Source of the DNA: Hymenobacter rigui
GTDB taxonomy: Bacteria > Bacteroidota > Bacteroidia > Cytophagales > Hymenobacteraceae
Reading direction: 5' to 3'
DNA: 64,000 nt
Assembly (NCBI RefSeq): GCF_003944715.1
Contig: NZ_RWIT01000016.1
Span: 38,991-102,990, forward strand
The notes below the pieces were generated by a model. The model ran no database searches, was not told where the DNA came from, and worked only from the letters and a program-made list of their open reading frames with translations. Both the position numbers and the translations under genes were made by a program. Shown piece by piece: positions 25,462-34,311 of the stretch. Every line of letters begins with the position of its first letter. The first letter of the stretch is position 1.

Positions 25462-26916
25462 ATGAGCTTCCGTTTTATCCGCCTGCCGGGCCTGTCTGTC
25501 GTTACGCTGCTGTTACTGGCCGGCTGCGGCAAGGATACCCGGCCCGACCCCACGCCCGAACCGCCGCTGCCCCCTGCCCCAACCGGCTCCTCACAGGTAC
25601 AGCGCTGGCTGACGACCACCGACCCGGCGAACCGGTTTAGCAAAAGCACCATCCCGCTGAATTTCGCGGCCACCAACGGACAGAACACGGCCATTTTCGT
25701 GGACACCACGCAAACCTACCAGACGGTGGACGGCTTCGGCTACGCGCTGACCGGCGGCAGCGCCCAGGTACTGCATCAGATGGGAGCTTCGGAGCGGGCG
25801 GCGTTGCTGCGGGAGCTCTTTGCCATCGATGGCACCAACATTGGCACCAGCTACCTACGCCTGAGCATCGGGGCCTCCGACCTGGATGCCAGCGTGTTCT
25901 CCTACGACGACCTACCCGCAGGCCAGATCGACCCCACCCTGGCCCGGTTCAGCCTGAACCCCGACCGGCAGCACCTGCTACCGGTACTCAAGGAAATTCT
26001 GGCCGTCAACCCCGATATCAAAATTCTCGGCTCGCCCTGGTCGCCGCCGACGTGGATGAAAACCAACGGTAACTCGGTGGGCGGGTCTCTGAAACCGGAA
26101 TATTACGCGGCCTACGCGCAGTATTTCGTGAAATACATTCAGGAGATGAAGGCTGAGGGCGTAACCATTGACGCAGTTACGCTGCAGAACGAGCCCCTGT
26201 ACGGGGGCAACAACCCCAGCATGCTCATGTCGGCGGCCGAGCAGGCCTCCTTCATCCGCGACCATGTGGGGCCAGCGTTTCGGGCGGCGGGTATCACCAC
26301 CAAAATCATTGCCTACGACCACAACCTGGACCGCACCGACTACCCGCTGGAAGTTCTCCGCGACCCGCAGGCCAGCCAGTACGTGGATGGCTCAGCGTTT
26401 CATTTGTACGGCGGCAGCATCAGTGATATGACCACCGTACGCAATGCCTACCCCGCCAAAAATGTGTACTTCACGGAGCAGTGGACCGATGGCAACTCCC
26501 CGTTCAATGAGAGCTTTCGGTTTCATATGAGCAGCCTCATGATTGGGGCCCCACGCAACTGGAGCCGCAACGTCATTGCCTGGAACCTGGCCTCCGACCA
26601 GAATTTTGGTCCGCACACGCCGGGCGGGTGCAGTACCTGCATGGGGGCCGTTACCATCAGCGGGAATACCGTCACGCGCAATGCCACCTACTACACGGTG
26701 GCCCACGCGGCCAAGTTTGTGCGGCCCGGCTCGGTGCGTATCAATACTAACTCACCCACCAATCTACCGAACGTCGCCTTCAAAAACCCCGAGGGCCGAA
26801 AGGTGCTACTGGTGATGAACACGGGCGGCAGTACCCAGACCTTCGACATTACGTACCGGGGCAAGGCGGCCACTACCTCCCTGGAGGCCGGAGCCGCCGG
26901 CACCTACGTGTGGTAA
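25462..26916 (+). CDS. GH30 glycosidase, lipoprotein, paralogue of the 21598 gene
   Basis: Lipoprotein of 484 residues with a lipobox at Cys22 (LLAGC) followed by a Pro-rich linker (about 25-45). The GH30 domain carries Glu244 (TLQNEPLYGGNNPS) and Glu339 (YFTEQWTDG), and the same SPWSPPTWMKTN loop as its neighbour. It shares most of its sequence with the first GH30 enzyme, including the Cys-containing GGCSTCMGA segment near residue 390 (GGCTECRGA in the paralogue). The likely substrate is the same beta-1,6-linked glucan. The frame upstream of 25462 overlaps the GH5 stop and lacks a signal, so the ATG at 25462 is used. Confidence 0.85.
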   Translation: MSFRFIRLPGLSVVTLLLLAGCGKDTRPDPTPEPPLPPAPTGSSQVQRWLTTTDPANRFSKSTIPLNFAATNGQNTAIFVDTTQTYQTVDGFGYALTGGSAQVLHQMGASERAALLRELFAIDGTNIGTSYLRLSIGASDLDASVFSYDDLPAGQIDPTLARFSLNPDRQHLLPVLKEILAVNPDIKILGSPWSPPTWMKTNGNSVGGSLKPEYYAAYAQYFVKYIQEMKAEGVTIDAVTLQNEPLYGGNNPSMLMSAAEQASFIRDHVGPAFRAAGITTKIIAYDHNLDRTDYPLEVLRDPQASQYVDGSAFHLYGGSISDMTTVRNAYPAKNVYFTEQWTDGNSPFNESFRFHMSSLMIGAPRNWSRNVIAWNLASDQNFGPHTPGGCSTCMGAVTISGNTVTRNATYYTVAHAAKFVRPGSVRINTNSPTNLPNVAFKNPEGRKVLLVMNTGGSTQTFDITYRGKAATTSLEAGAAGTYVW

Positions 26917-26970
26917 ATTTTCAGCTAACAGCCCGCCGCTGTCCGTGACGTTTTGAATAGTACAAATCCC

Positions 26971-28437
26971 ATGCAAAAAGCTTTTTTCACCGCCCTGCTG
27001 GCCGCCGGTCTTGGCACCGCTGCTCTGGCCCAGAACAAGCCGGCCTCTTCTTCCAAAACCTATTCCGCCGCCGGCCGGCAGGTGCAGGTGTACACCACGG
27101 CCAGCGGCACCCAGCAGCGCCTCGCCGCCGGCGAGAAACTTTCCTTCCAGCAAGTGGGGCAGCCTCTGGAAACCCAGCCCACGGTATTCGTGGACCCCAC
27201 CCACACCTTCCAGACGATGGTGGGCATTGGCGGGGCCCTCACCGATGCCTCGGCCGAAACCTTTGCCAAGCTGCCCAAAGCGCAGCAGCAGGAATTTCTG
27301 CGGGCGTATTACAGCCCTACCCAGGGCATCGGCTACACGCTGGCGCGCACCAACATTGCCAGCTGCGACTTCAGCAGCGACACCTACGCCTACGTGCAGG
27401 ACGGCGACAAGGAGTTGAAGACGTTTTCGGTGAAGCACGACGAGCAGTACCGGATTCCGTTTATCAAGCAGGCCATTCAGGCCGCCGGCGGCAAACTGCC
27501 GCTGTACGTGAGCCCCTGGAGCCCCCCGGCCTGGATGAAGGACAACAACAGCCTCGTGCAGGGCGGCAAGCTCAAGCCCGAGTACCGCCAGGCCTGGGCC
27601 AACCACTTCGTGAAGTTTATTCAGACCTACGAGAAGCTGGGCATGCCGGTGTGGGGCCTCACAGTGCAGAACGAACCCATGGCCAAGCAGCGCTGGGAGT
27701 CCTGCATTTTCACGGCCGAAGAGGAGCGCGACTTCGTGAAGAACTACCTGGGCCCCACCCTTAAAAAGGGCGGAATGGCCGACAAGAAGCTCATCGGCTG
27801 GGACCATAACCGCGACCTGATGTTTCAGCGCGCCGCCACCCTGTTCGACGACCCCGAGGCCAGCCAATACTACTGGGGCCTGGGCTACCACTGGTACGAA
27901 ACCTGGACGGGCTCGGGCATGCAGTTCGACAACCTGCGCCGCGTGCACGAAACCTACCCCCAGAAAAACCTGGTGTTCACGGAGGGCTGCGTGGAGAAGT
28001 TCGACCTCGGCAACGTGCAGGATTGGAAGCTGGGCGAAAAGTACGGCAACTCCATCATCAACGACCTAAACGCCGGCACCGTGGCCTGGACCGACTGGAA
28101 CGTGCTGCTGGACGAAACCGGCGGCCCCAACCACGCCAGCAACTTCTGCTACGCCCCCGTTATTGCCGATACCAAGGCCGGCAAGCTCATTTACACCAAC
28201 ATATACTACTACATCGGCCACTTCTCCAAGTTCATCCGGCCCGGGGCCAAGCGCGTGGCCGTTACCGCCTCGCGCGATGCGCTGCAGGCCACCGCTTTCC
28301 TGAATACCGATGGCAAAGTAGCCGTGGTGGTAATGAACAGCACTGAGAAAGAACAGCCCTTCCAGCTCTGGATTAAAGGCCAGGCCGCCCAGACCACCAG
28401 CCCGTCCCATTCCATCCTGACGCTGGTGGTGAACTAA
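26971..28437 (+). CDS. GH30 glucosidase, divergent (glucosylceramidase-like)
   Basis: Exported protein of 488 residues with a signal peptide ending near ALAQN (residue 21) and no lipobox. Catalytic Glu235 (TVQNEPMAKQRWES) and Glu338 (LVFTEGCVE) are in place, as is SPWSPPAWMKDN. The pattern QNEPMAxQRWESCxFT is that of GH30 subfamily 1, which includes glucosylceramidases and beta-glucosidases, unlike the two enzymes before it. It may act on shorter products of the endo-enzymes. It follows the second GH30 gene by 54 bases, so co-transcription is likely. The palindrome at 28470-28567 closes the unit. Confidence 0.85.
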   Translation: MQKAFFTALLAAGLGTAALAQNKPASSSKTYSAAGRQVQVYTTASGTQQRLAAGEKLSFQQVGQPLETQPTVFVDPTHTFQTMVGIGGALTDASAETFAKLPKAQQQEFLRAYYSPTQGIGYTLARTNIASCDFSSDTYAYVQDGDKELKTFSVKHDEQYRIPFIKQAIQAAGGKLPLYVSPWSPPAWMKDNNSLVQGGKLKPEYRQAWANHFVKFIQTYEKLGMPVWGLTVQNEPMAKQRWESCIFTAEEERDFVKNYLGPTLKKGGMADKKLIGWDHNRDLMFQRAATLFDDPEASQYYWGLGYHWYETWTGSGMQFDNLRRVHETYPQKNLVFTEGCVEKFDLGNVQDWKLGEKYGNSIINDLNAGTVAWTDWNVLLDETGGPNHASNFCYAPVIADTKAGKLIYTNIYYYIGHFSKFIRPGAKRVAVTASRDALQATAFLNTDGKVAVVVMNSTEKEQPFQLWIKGQAAQTTSPSHSILTLVVN

Positions 28438-28469
28438 GGCCGCCAGCTTCTGTAGCTGATGGATTCATC

Positions 28470-28567
28470 GAACGTCATGCTGAGCGCAGCCGAAGCATCT
28501 CTCCCTGTGCCTAATTTTTGATTAGCAATACGGTAGAGATGCTTCGGCTGCGCTCAGCATGACGTTC
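28470..28567. repeat. GTCATGCTGAGC-type palindrome, perfect 33-bp arms
   Basis: Arms 28470-28502 and 28535-28567 are exact reverse complements beginning GAACGTCATGCTGAGCGCAG, with a 32-base AT-rich loop. It lies between the third GH30 gene and the esterase gene, both on the plus strand. Confidence 0.92.
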
Positions 28568-28595
28568 TAGTGTTCACCCATTTTTTTTCCATCCC

Positions 28596-29648
28596 ATGCT
28601 TCTCTTCCGCCTTCTGCTGTTGCTGATGCTGCTCTGGCAACTGCCGGCCCCGGCCCAGACGCCCGCCAAGGGCCGCGTGGTTGTCACCTACCTGGACTCC
28701 AAGCTACTGCGCGGCAACCCCGGCGGCGAGAACCCGCGGCGGCGGGTGAGCGTGTACCTGCCGGCCGGCTACGATTCTGACAAAGCCAAGCGGTACCCGG
28801 TATTATACTACCTGCACGGCTTCACCTGGAACGACAGCCTCATTTTCCACGCCGATGGCATGGCCGCGCTGCTAGATGAAGCCATTGCCGCCGGCCAGAT
28901 CCGGCCCCTGCTGGTGGTGGTACCCAACGAGCAGACGCAGTTTCAGGGCAGCTTCTACGCCAACTCGGCCACCAACGGCCCCTGGGCCGATTTCACGGCT
29001 CGGGAACTGGTGAGCTTCATCGATAAGCAGTACCGCACGCTGGCTCGCCCGGCCAGTCGGGGCCTGGCCGGGCACAGCATGGGCGGCAACGGCACCTTGC
29101 GACTGTCCATGCTGTTCCCCGGCACCTACGCGGCAGCCTACGCCCTCAGCCCCGCTTTTGCCGCTCCCCACCCCGAGTGGATGGCCGCCCGCCCCAGCCA
29201 AACGCTGGCTAGCCGTGCCACCACGCCAGCGGCGCTACGCCAGGATTTCAACGCCGTGCGGCTGGTAGCCTGCGCCCGGGCCTTCTCGCCTACGCCCGGT
29301 AAAGGTGCGTTCGGGGCCGCCCTGCCCTACGCCTTCGGCCCTGACAGCCTCCGCCACCGCGACGCCGTGCTGGCCCAGTGGGGTGCGGCCTCACCGCTGA
29401 ATTTGCTACCAGCCCACCTGGTCAGTCTGCACCAGCTGCGCGGCCTAGCTTTCGACTGGGGCGAGCAGGACCAGTTCCGGCACATTCCCGAAACCTGCCG
29501 CACCCTGGACACTCAACTCTCGGCCTACGGTATTCCGCACGCCGCCGAAAGCTACGAGGGCAACCACGGCAACCGTATTATGGGCCGCGAAGGCCGTTTC
29601 TACCAGAAGCTGCTGCCGTTCTTCAACCAGCGCCTGCAGTTTGAGTAG
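28596..29648 (+). CDS. secreted esterase (feruloyl/acetyl esterase-like)
   Basis: Exported serine hydrolase of 350 residues with a signal peptide ending near APAQT (residue 21). The esterase D-like plan is present: YPVLYYLHGFTWND (about 67-80, oxyanion hole), PLLVVVPNE, nucleophile Ser161 in GLAGHSMGGNGT, and catalytic His in YEGNHGNRI near residue 325. Related enzymes remove feruloyl, acetyl or similar groups from polysaccharides. Its position among glycosidases suggests it deacylates the same polymer. It converges on the GH3 gene with a 63-base near-perfect palindrome between. Confidence 0.82.
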   Translation: MLLFRLLLLLMLLWQLPAPAQTPAKGRVVVTYLDSKLLRGNPGGENPRRRVSVYLPAGYDSDKAKRYPVLYYLHGFTWNDSLIFHADGMAALLDEAIAAGQIRPLLVVVPNEQTQFQGSFYANSATNGPWADFTARELVSFIDKQYRTLARPASRGLAGHSMGGNGTLRLSMLFPGTYAAAYALSPAFAAPHPEWMAARPSQTLASRATTPAALRQDFNAVRLVACARAFSPTPGKGAFGAALPYAFGPDSLRHRDAVLAQWGAASPLNLLPAHLVSLHQLRGLAFDWGEQDQFRHIPETCRTLDTQLSAYGIPHAAESYEGNHGNRIMGREGRFYQKLLPFFNQRLQFE

Positions 29649-29729
29649 CGCGCCCACGTGTCATTCTGAGTAGCGTGAGGAATGTGATTTATCCTTCTGG
29701 ATGCAAACCCGGCTTCCTCGCTTCGCTCA

Positions 29730-29792
29730 GAAGCCGAACAAACAAGAAGCGCGACGCCTGGCAGGCGTCGCGCTTCTTGTTTGTTCGGCTTC
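29730..29792. repeat. 63-base near-perfect palindrome between convergent genes
   Basis: Arms 29730-29760 and 29762-29792 are exact reverse complements over 31 bases around a single central base; the arm begins GAAGCCGAACAAACAAGAAG. It is preceded at 29658 by a degenerate TGTCATTCTGAG core. It may be a two-way terminator for the esterase and GH3 genes. Confidence 0.9.
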
Positions 29793-29880
29793 CGGAAAAT
29801 CAGTCCGCTCCCCTAACTAGCTTTCTGGTTCCCGGAAGCCCCCGCGCATTCGTCCCACACGAAGCGCAGGTTGCCTGTAC

Positions 29881-32202
29881 TTATTGCGCGGCCAGCTTGA
29901 AAGCGGCCATCTGCACGTCGCGGGAGTTGCCGCCCACCATCACCTGAAAGTCGCCGGGCTCGGCCACAAACTGCAGGTCGGCATTGTAAAACTTCAGGTC
30001 TTCTGGGGTGAGACGGAAGCTCACGGTACGACTTTCACCTTTCTTCAGCATAATTTTCTGGAAGCCTTTCAGCTCCTGCACCGGCCGCGAGATGGAGCCG
30101 ACCATATCCCGGGTGTAGAGCTGCACTACTTCCTCACCGTCGAAGTTGCCGGTGTTGCGCACGGTTACTTTCACCTCCAGTGTGCCGTTCATGGCCAGCG
30201 TGTTGGTGCTCAGCTCGGGCTTGCCGTACTCGAAGGTGGTGTAGCTCAGCCCGTAGCCGAAGGGGTACAACGGGTCGTTGGGCAAATCCAGGTAGCGCGA
30301 CTTGTACCAGTCGGGGGTGCCGTTGGTGTAGGGGCGGCCGGTGTTTTTGTGATTATAGTACAGCGGCACCTGGCCCACGTGCTGCGGGAAGGTAGCCGTG
30401 AGCTTGCCCGCCGGGTTGTAGTTACCGAACAGCACATCGGCAATGGCGTTGCCGGCCTGGGAGCCTGCAAACCAGGTTTCCAGCATGGCATCGGCGTTTT
30501 TATCTTCCCAGGGCAGCGTGAGGGGGCGGCCATTCATCAGTACCAGCACCAGCGGCTTCCCGGTCTTCTTCAGAGCCTTCAGTAGTTCCAGCTGCTGGCC
30601 GGGCAGGCCAATATCGGCGCGGCTGGCAGCCTCCCCGGTCATGCCCTGACTTTCGCCCACGGCGGCCACAATCACGTCGGCCTGCTGGGCCACCTGCACC
30701 GCTTCCCGAATCAGTTCCTCGGCACTGCGCTGGTCCACGTTCAGCTCGCCGCCGTGCTCGTTCAGGCGGGTAATCATCTGCTGATCATCGGTGAAGTTGG
30801 CGCCCTGGGCCGTCACAATCTTCACCCCGCTGCCGGCCACGTTGCGCATGCCCTGCTCCAATGATACTGCCTGCTTCCAGTCGCCGGCGGCGCTCCAGGA
30901 ACCAATCATGTCGCGCTGACGGGTGGCCAGCGGGCCGATGAGGGCCACGGTGCCCTGCTTTTTCAGGGGCAGGGTGTTGTTGTTGTTTTTGAGCAGCACC
31001 ATGCTTTTGCGGGCAATAACGCGGGCATCGTCCACAAACTCCTTTTTCATCATCGTGGCCTTGGCCCGCTCCTCGTTGGTGTAGCGGTAGGGGTCCTCAA
31101 ACAAACCCAGCTTCCATTTGGCTTCCAGGATGCGGCGGCAGGCCTGGTCAATCTGGGCCTGGGTGACGGTGCCGTCCTTCAGGTTCTGCGCCAGGTTTTT
31201 GAGGAACACCTCCCCCACCATGTCCTGGTCGATGCCGGCGTTCAGGGCCAGGGCCGAGGTCTGCCGGTCGTCGCCCATGCCGTGGTTGGTCATTTCGTTG
31301 ATGGCCGTGTAGTCAGTAGCCACAAAGCCGGTGAAGCCCCACTGCTTGCGCAGCAGATCGGTCATCAGCCACTTATTGGCGGTAGCGGGCACGCCATTGA
31401 TGTCATTGAACGACGACATGAAGGAGCCGGTCCCGGCGTCGAGGGCAGCTTTGTAGGGCGGCAGGTACTCGTTGTACATGCGCACCAGGCTCATATCGGT
31501 GGTGTTGTAGTCGCGCCCGGCTTCGGCGGCCCCGTACAGGGCAAAGTGCTTCACGCAAGCCATCACCGTGTTGTTCTTCTTCAGGTCGTCGCCCTGGTAG
31601 CCGCGCACCATCACGCGGGCAATCTGGGAGCCCAGATATGGGTCCTCTCCCGAGCCTTCCGAAATCCGGCCCCAGCGCGGGTCGCGGGCAATGTCCACCA
31701 TGGGCGAGTACACCCAGTTGATGCCGTCGGCGGAGGCTTCCTCGGCGGCAATGCGGGCACTACGCTCCATGGCCGGCAAATCCCAGCTGCTGGCCAGGCC
31801 CAGGGCAATGGGGAAAATGGTGCGGTGGCCGTGGATGACGTCGTAGCCGAAGATGAGCGGAATGTGCAGGCGGGTTTGCTTCACGGCCATTTCCTGCAGT
31901 TTGCGGGCGGCCTGGGGCGTGAAGGTGTTGAGCACTGCCCCCACCGAGCCGCGCTTGATGCTGGCGTCCACGTCCTTGCTCACCACGGGGCCTGTCACGT
32001 CGAAGCCCACGGCCAGCAGGTTCAGCTGCCCGATTTTCTCCTCCAGCGTCATCTTCTGCAGCAGGTCATCAATGAACCTGGTCATTTTGGGGTCGTCGGC
32101 CGCGGGGCGGGTTGTGGCAGCCGGGGCCGACTGCTGGGCCTGAAGCTGAGGCGTAAGCAGCCCCAGCGACATAAGCAGGGCGGTACGAAAAGCGTGTTTC
32201 AT
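29881..32202 (-). CDS. GH3 beta-glucosidase (BglX-like), exported
   Basis: Periplasmic or secreted enzyme of 773 residues with a signal peptide ending near QLQAQQ (residue 23). The first barrel holds QMTLEEKIGQLN-like and DVIHGHRTIFPIALGLASSWD motifs and the nucleophile Asp in GFTGFVATDYTAINEM. The second domain carries AVGESQGMTGEAASR, and a C-terminal fibronectin-like domain ends the protein (about 680-773; GEEVVQLYTRD). It removes terminal beta-glucosyl residues and would finish the breakdown started by the GH30 and GH5 enzymes. The frame runs to 32346, but the ATG at 32202 (MKHAFRTALL) starts the signal. Confidence 0.92.
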   Translation of the reverse strand: MKHAFRTALLMSLGLLTPQLQAQQSAPAATTRPAADDPKMTRFIDDLLQKMTLEEKIGQLNLLAVGFDVTGPVVSKDVDASIKRGSVGAVLNTFTPQAARKLQEMAVKQTRLHIPLIFGYDVIHGHRTIFPIALGLASSWDLPAMERSARIAAEEASADGINWVYSPMVDIARDPRWGRISEGSGEDPYLGSQIARVMVRGYQGDDLKKNNTVMACVKHFALYGAAEAGRDYNTTDMSLVRMYNEYLPPYKAALDAGTGSFMSSFNDINGVPATANKWLMTDLLRKQWGFTGFVATDYTAINEMTNHGMGDDRQTSALALNAGIDQDMVGEVFLKNLAQNLKDGTVTQAQIDQACRRILEAKWKLGLFEDPYRYTNEERAKATMMKKEFVDDARVIARKSMVLLKNNNNTLPLKKQGTVALIGPLATRQRDMIGSWSAAGDWKQAVSLEQGMRNVAGSGVKIVTAQGANFTDDQQMITRLNEHGGELNVDQRSAEELIREAVQVAQQADVIVAAVGESQGMTGEAASRADIGLPGQQLELLKALKKTGKPLVLVLMNGRPLTLPWEDKNADAMLETWFAGSQAGNAIADVLFGNYNPAGKLTATFPQHVGQVPLYYNHKNTGRPYTNGTPDWYKSRYLDLPNDPLYPFGYGLSYTTFEYGKPELSTNTLAMNGTLEVKVTVRNTGNFDGEEVVQLYTRDMVGSISRPVQELKGFQKIMLKKGESRTVSFRLTPEDLKFYNADLQFVAEPGDFQVMVGGNSRDVQMAAFKLAAQ

Positions 32203-32690
32203 GTGGGAACGAACAGGGTGGATAAATCGGGCGAAAAGGGAGGCCGGCAGGGGCGCGGGTGCAGGGTGCAGCCAGCAGTGCGGGCCGGGCAGCGGCGGAC
32301 GGGGCCGGGGGCTGTGGAAGCCGGAAAAACATCGGCTGATATACAATACTAGTACATCCGCCGCATCCGTAAAAGCTGGCTCCGGCTGCCCGTTGAGCCT
32401 GACCTAGCCGCCTGCCCGTCCGCAATCAGCTCCCCGGCTTAGTACGTGTTACGTAAGTGTTGCCCCCTGCCGACACCACGCCAAGCACAACCGTGCATCA
32501 CGTGCGTAATTTTCTGTTTTTCAGAAAATTATTAACCCCACCGCTACTCTTGACCCACGCGCTGCGTGTGATGTAACGGGCCGCTCGTGTAACCGGGCTA
32601 TTTTGTGGTTACGGGAGGATATTTTTTTAGCGCGGCAATGGCTCCCGGAAGCGCGGGCATACCTTTGCCGGCTCATCATCTTTGCCGGCG
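32203..32690. other. 488-base divergent intergenic region
   Basis: No gene seen. It holds the start regions of GH3 (minus) and the phosphatase-like gene (plus). A hairpin with a perfect 10-base AT-rich stem (TAATTTTCTG / CAGAAAATTA, five-T loop) lies at 32507-32531, and a TACCTTTG -7 box at 32660-32667. Confidence 0.7.
32660..32667 (+). promoter_or_regulatory. TACCTTTG -7 element
   Basis: Matches TAnnTTTG, 23 bases before the preferred GTG start at 32691, a distance that would give a short leader. Confidence 0.45.
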
Positions 32691-33035
32691 GTGCCCGATT
32701 CTCCTACCCAGCTTTTGTTTATCTGCAGCCAGAACCGGTGGCGCAGCCTCACGGCCGAGCGGCTGTTCGAACACCATCCTACCATTACGGCCCGCTCGGC
32801 CGGCACCGAGCCGGGAGCCCGGGTGCGCGTTACGGCCGGCCACCTGGGCTGGGCCGATACGGTGGTGGTAATGGAGCGCAAGCACGCCGACTACCTCCGC
32901 CAGAAATTTCCCGAGGCCCTGGCTGGCAAGCGGCTTATCATTCTGCGTATTCCGGATAAGTTTCAGTTCATGGACCACATACTGCAGGACTTGCTGCGGG
33001 AGCGGCTCCGGGAGCATCTGGGGCTGCAGTGGTAG
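32691..33035 (+). CDS. low-molecular-weight protein tyrosine phosphatase-like protein
   Basis: Small cytoplasmic protein of 114 residues. LLFICSQNRWRSLTAERLF (about 8-26) follows the LMW-PTP pattern of a hydrophobic strand ending in C-x5-R-S: Cys12 and Arg18. The classical family has CxGNxCRS, so this copy is a divergent type. The region ARSAGTEPGARVRVT matches the next conserved strand, but the C-terminal Asp-Pro acid loop is only weakly seen (DKFQFMD), and activity is uncertain. The start is GTG at 32691; a TTG at 32682 would add three residues. The MtfA-like gene follows after 42 bases, so they may be co-transcribed. Confidence 0.7.
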   Translation: MPDSPTQLLFICSQNRWRSLTAERLFEHHPTITARSAGTEPGARVRVTAGHLGWADTVVVMERKHADYLRQKFPEALAGKRLIILRIPDKFQFMDHILQDLLRERLREHLGLQW

Positions 33036-33077
33036 CCAGCGGCAACCCCGCTCCTGTCCGGCCCGTTGAGGCACACC

Positions 33078-34022
33078 ATGCAGTACATCCTTTTCGCCGC
33101 TCTGGTAGCGGTGGTCGCCTTTTTCTTTTACCGCTACCTCACCCGCGACGCCCGCTTGAAGCAAAATGCCTTACGGGCTGAGTTTCCAGCCGAGTGGCGC
33201 CAGACGCTGCAGCAGCGGGTGGCTTTCTACCTTTCTTTGTCGGATACTGACAAACAGCGATTTGAGCGGCGGCTGCAGATATTCCTGGCTCAGACTCGCA
33301 TCACCGGCATCCAGACCGATATTGACGACACGACGCGGGTGCTGGTGGCAGCCTCAGCGGTAATTCCCGTGTTCGGCTTTCCTGATTGGGAGTATGCCAA
33401 CCTGAGTGAAGTGCTGGTAGTGCCCGATGCCTGGACGCTGAAACGAGACCCGAACAAGGAGTTTGTGGGGCTGGAAGGTACGCTGCTGGGCTCCGTGCAG
33501 GGGTTCCAGACTTCACACTACATGCGGCTCTCCAAATCCTCCCTTGAACAGGGCTTTCAGGATTCAATGGACCGGCAGAACGTGGGCATCCACGAGTTTG
33601 CACACCTGTTGGACGAAGCCGACGGCGTGATTGACGGCGTGCCCGGTCTGGCCCTGCCCGCCGCCCTGCGCCCCGAGTGGGAAGCCGTGGTGCAGCGCGA
33701 AATTGCCGCCATCAGGGCCGGCAACTCCGAAATCAACGACTACGCCGGCACCAACGAGGCCGAGTTTTTTGCCGTGGTAACGGAGTATTTCTTCGAGAAG
33801 CCCGAGAAGCTGCAGGAGCATCACCCCGAGCTGTACGGCCTGCTGCTGCTGGCTTTCCGTCAGAACCCCAAAAGCCGCTTTCTGCGCTGGGCTACCGACC
33901 CGCGCCAGTGGCTGAAAGAGTTGCGTAGCCGCCAGAAATTCGGGCGCAACTCGCCCTGCCCCTGCGGCAGCGGTAAGAAGTATAAAGAGTGTCACCAGCT
34001 GCAGGAATCTGCCGCCGCGTAG
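33078..34022 (+). CDS. MtfA-like zinc peptidase with SEC-C tail
   Basis: Protein of 314 residues. An N-terminal membrane helix (about 2-20) is followed by the MtfA peptidase domain: FPAEWRQTLQQRVAFYLSL, the zinc motif HEFAH (His172, Glu173, His176) with LLDEADG, and EFFAVVTEYFFEKPE carrying the third ligand. MtfA in E. coli binds the repressor Mlc and so affects glucose uptake. The last 27 residues (FGRNSPCPCGSGKKYKECHQL) are a SEC-C zinc module like that of SecA, which is not part of ordinary MtfA. The upstream TTG frame adds only four residues; ATG 33078 is preferred. Confidence 0.85.
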   Translation: MQYILFAALVAVVAFFFYRYLTRDARLKQNALRAEFPAEWRQTLQQRVAFYLSLSDTDKQRFERRLQIFLAQTRITGIQTDIDDTTRVLVAASAVIPVFGFPDWEYANLSEVLVVPDAWTLKRDPNKEFVGLEGTLLGSVQGFQTSHYMRLSKSSLEQGFQDSMDRQNVGIHEFAHLLDEADGVIDGVPGLALPAALRPEWEAVVQREIAAIRAGNSEINDYAGTNEAEFFAVVTEYFFEKPEKLQEHHPELYGLLLLAFRQNPKSRFLRWATDPRQWLKELRSRQKFGRNSPCPCGSGKKYKECHQLQESAAA

Positions 34023-34043
34023 CATATTGTAGCCTGTTCTACT

Positions 34044-34130
34044 TGTCATCCTGAGCGCAGCCAAGGACCTTATACCGTCAGAACAATTTGTTCCATTGGT
34101 ATAAAGTCCTTGGCTGCGCTCAAGCCAACA
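34044..34130. repeat. GTCATCCTGAGC-type palindrome, decayed copy
   Basis: Left arm starts TGTCATCCTGAGCGCAGCCA and pairs with the right arm ending at 34130 over about 43 bases with several mismatches. It shares the core and the following GGACCTTAT with the copy at 11803. It sits after the MtfA-like gene, before the M2 peptidase gene. Confidence 0.8.
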
Positions 34131-34311
34131 GATAGTAAACTGGAGTTGTCGCTGAACTACTCTGGCAACCTCAACATGCGAGATACTTCGGCTCTGCATG
34201 ATGAGCTAAATGGTAGCAAATAGCTTGACTGTACGCACTGCTTATCCGGGTTTGCGGCTTGTTGTTGATGGGTCACGTATTTTAGCGTTCTATCACACTC
34301 CGCTCTGCCCT

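Noticed and set aside
20222..32202. Searched for SusC/SusD and a hybrid two-component or anti-sigma sensor
   Set aside because: No TonB-dependent receptor, SusD-like or sensor gene is present on either strand.
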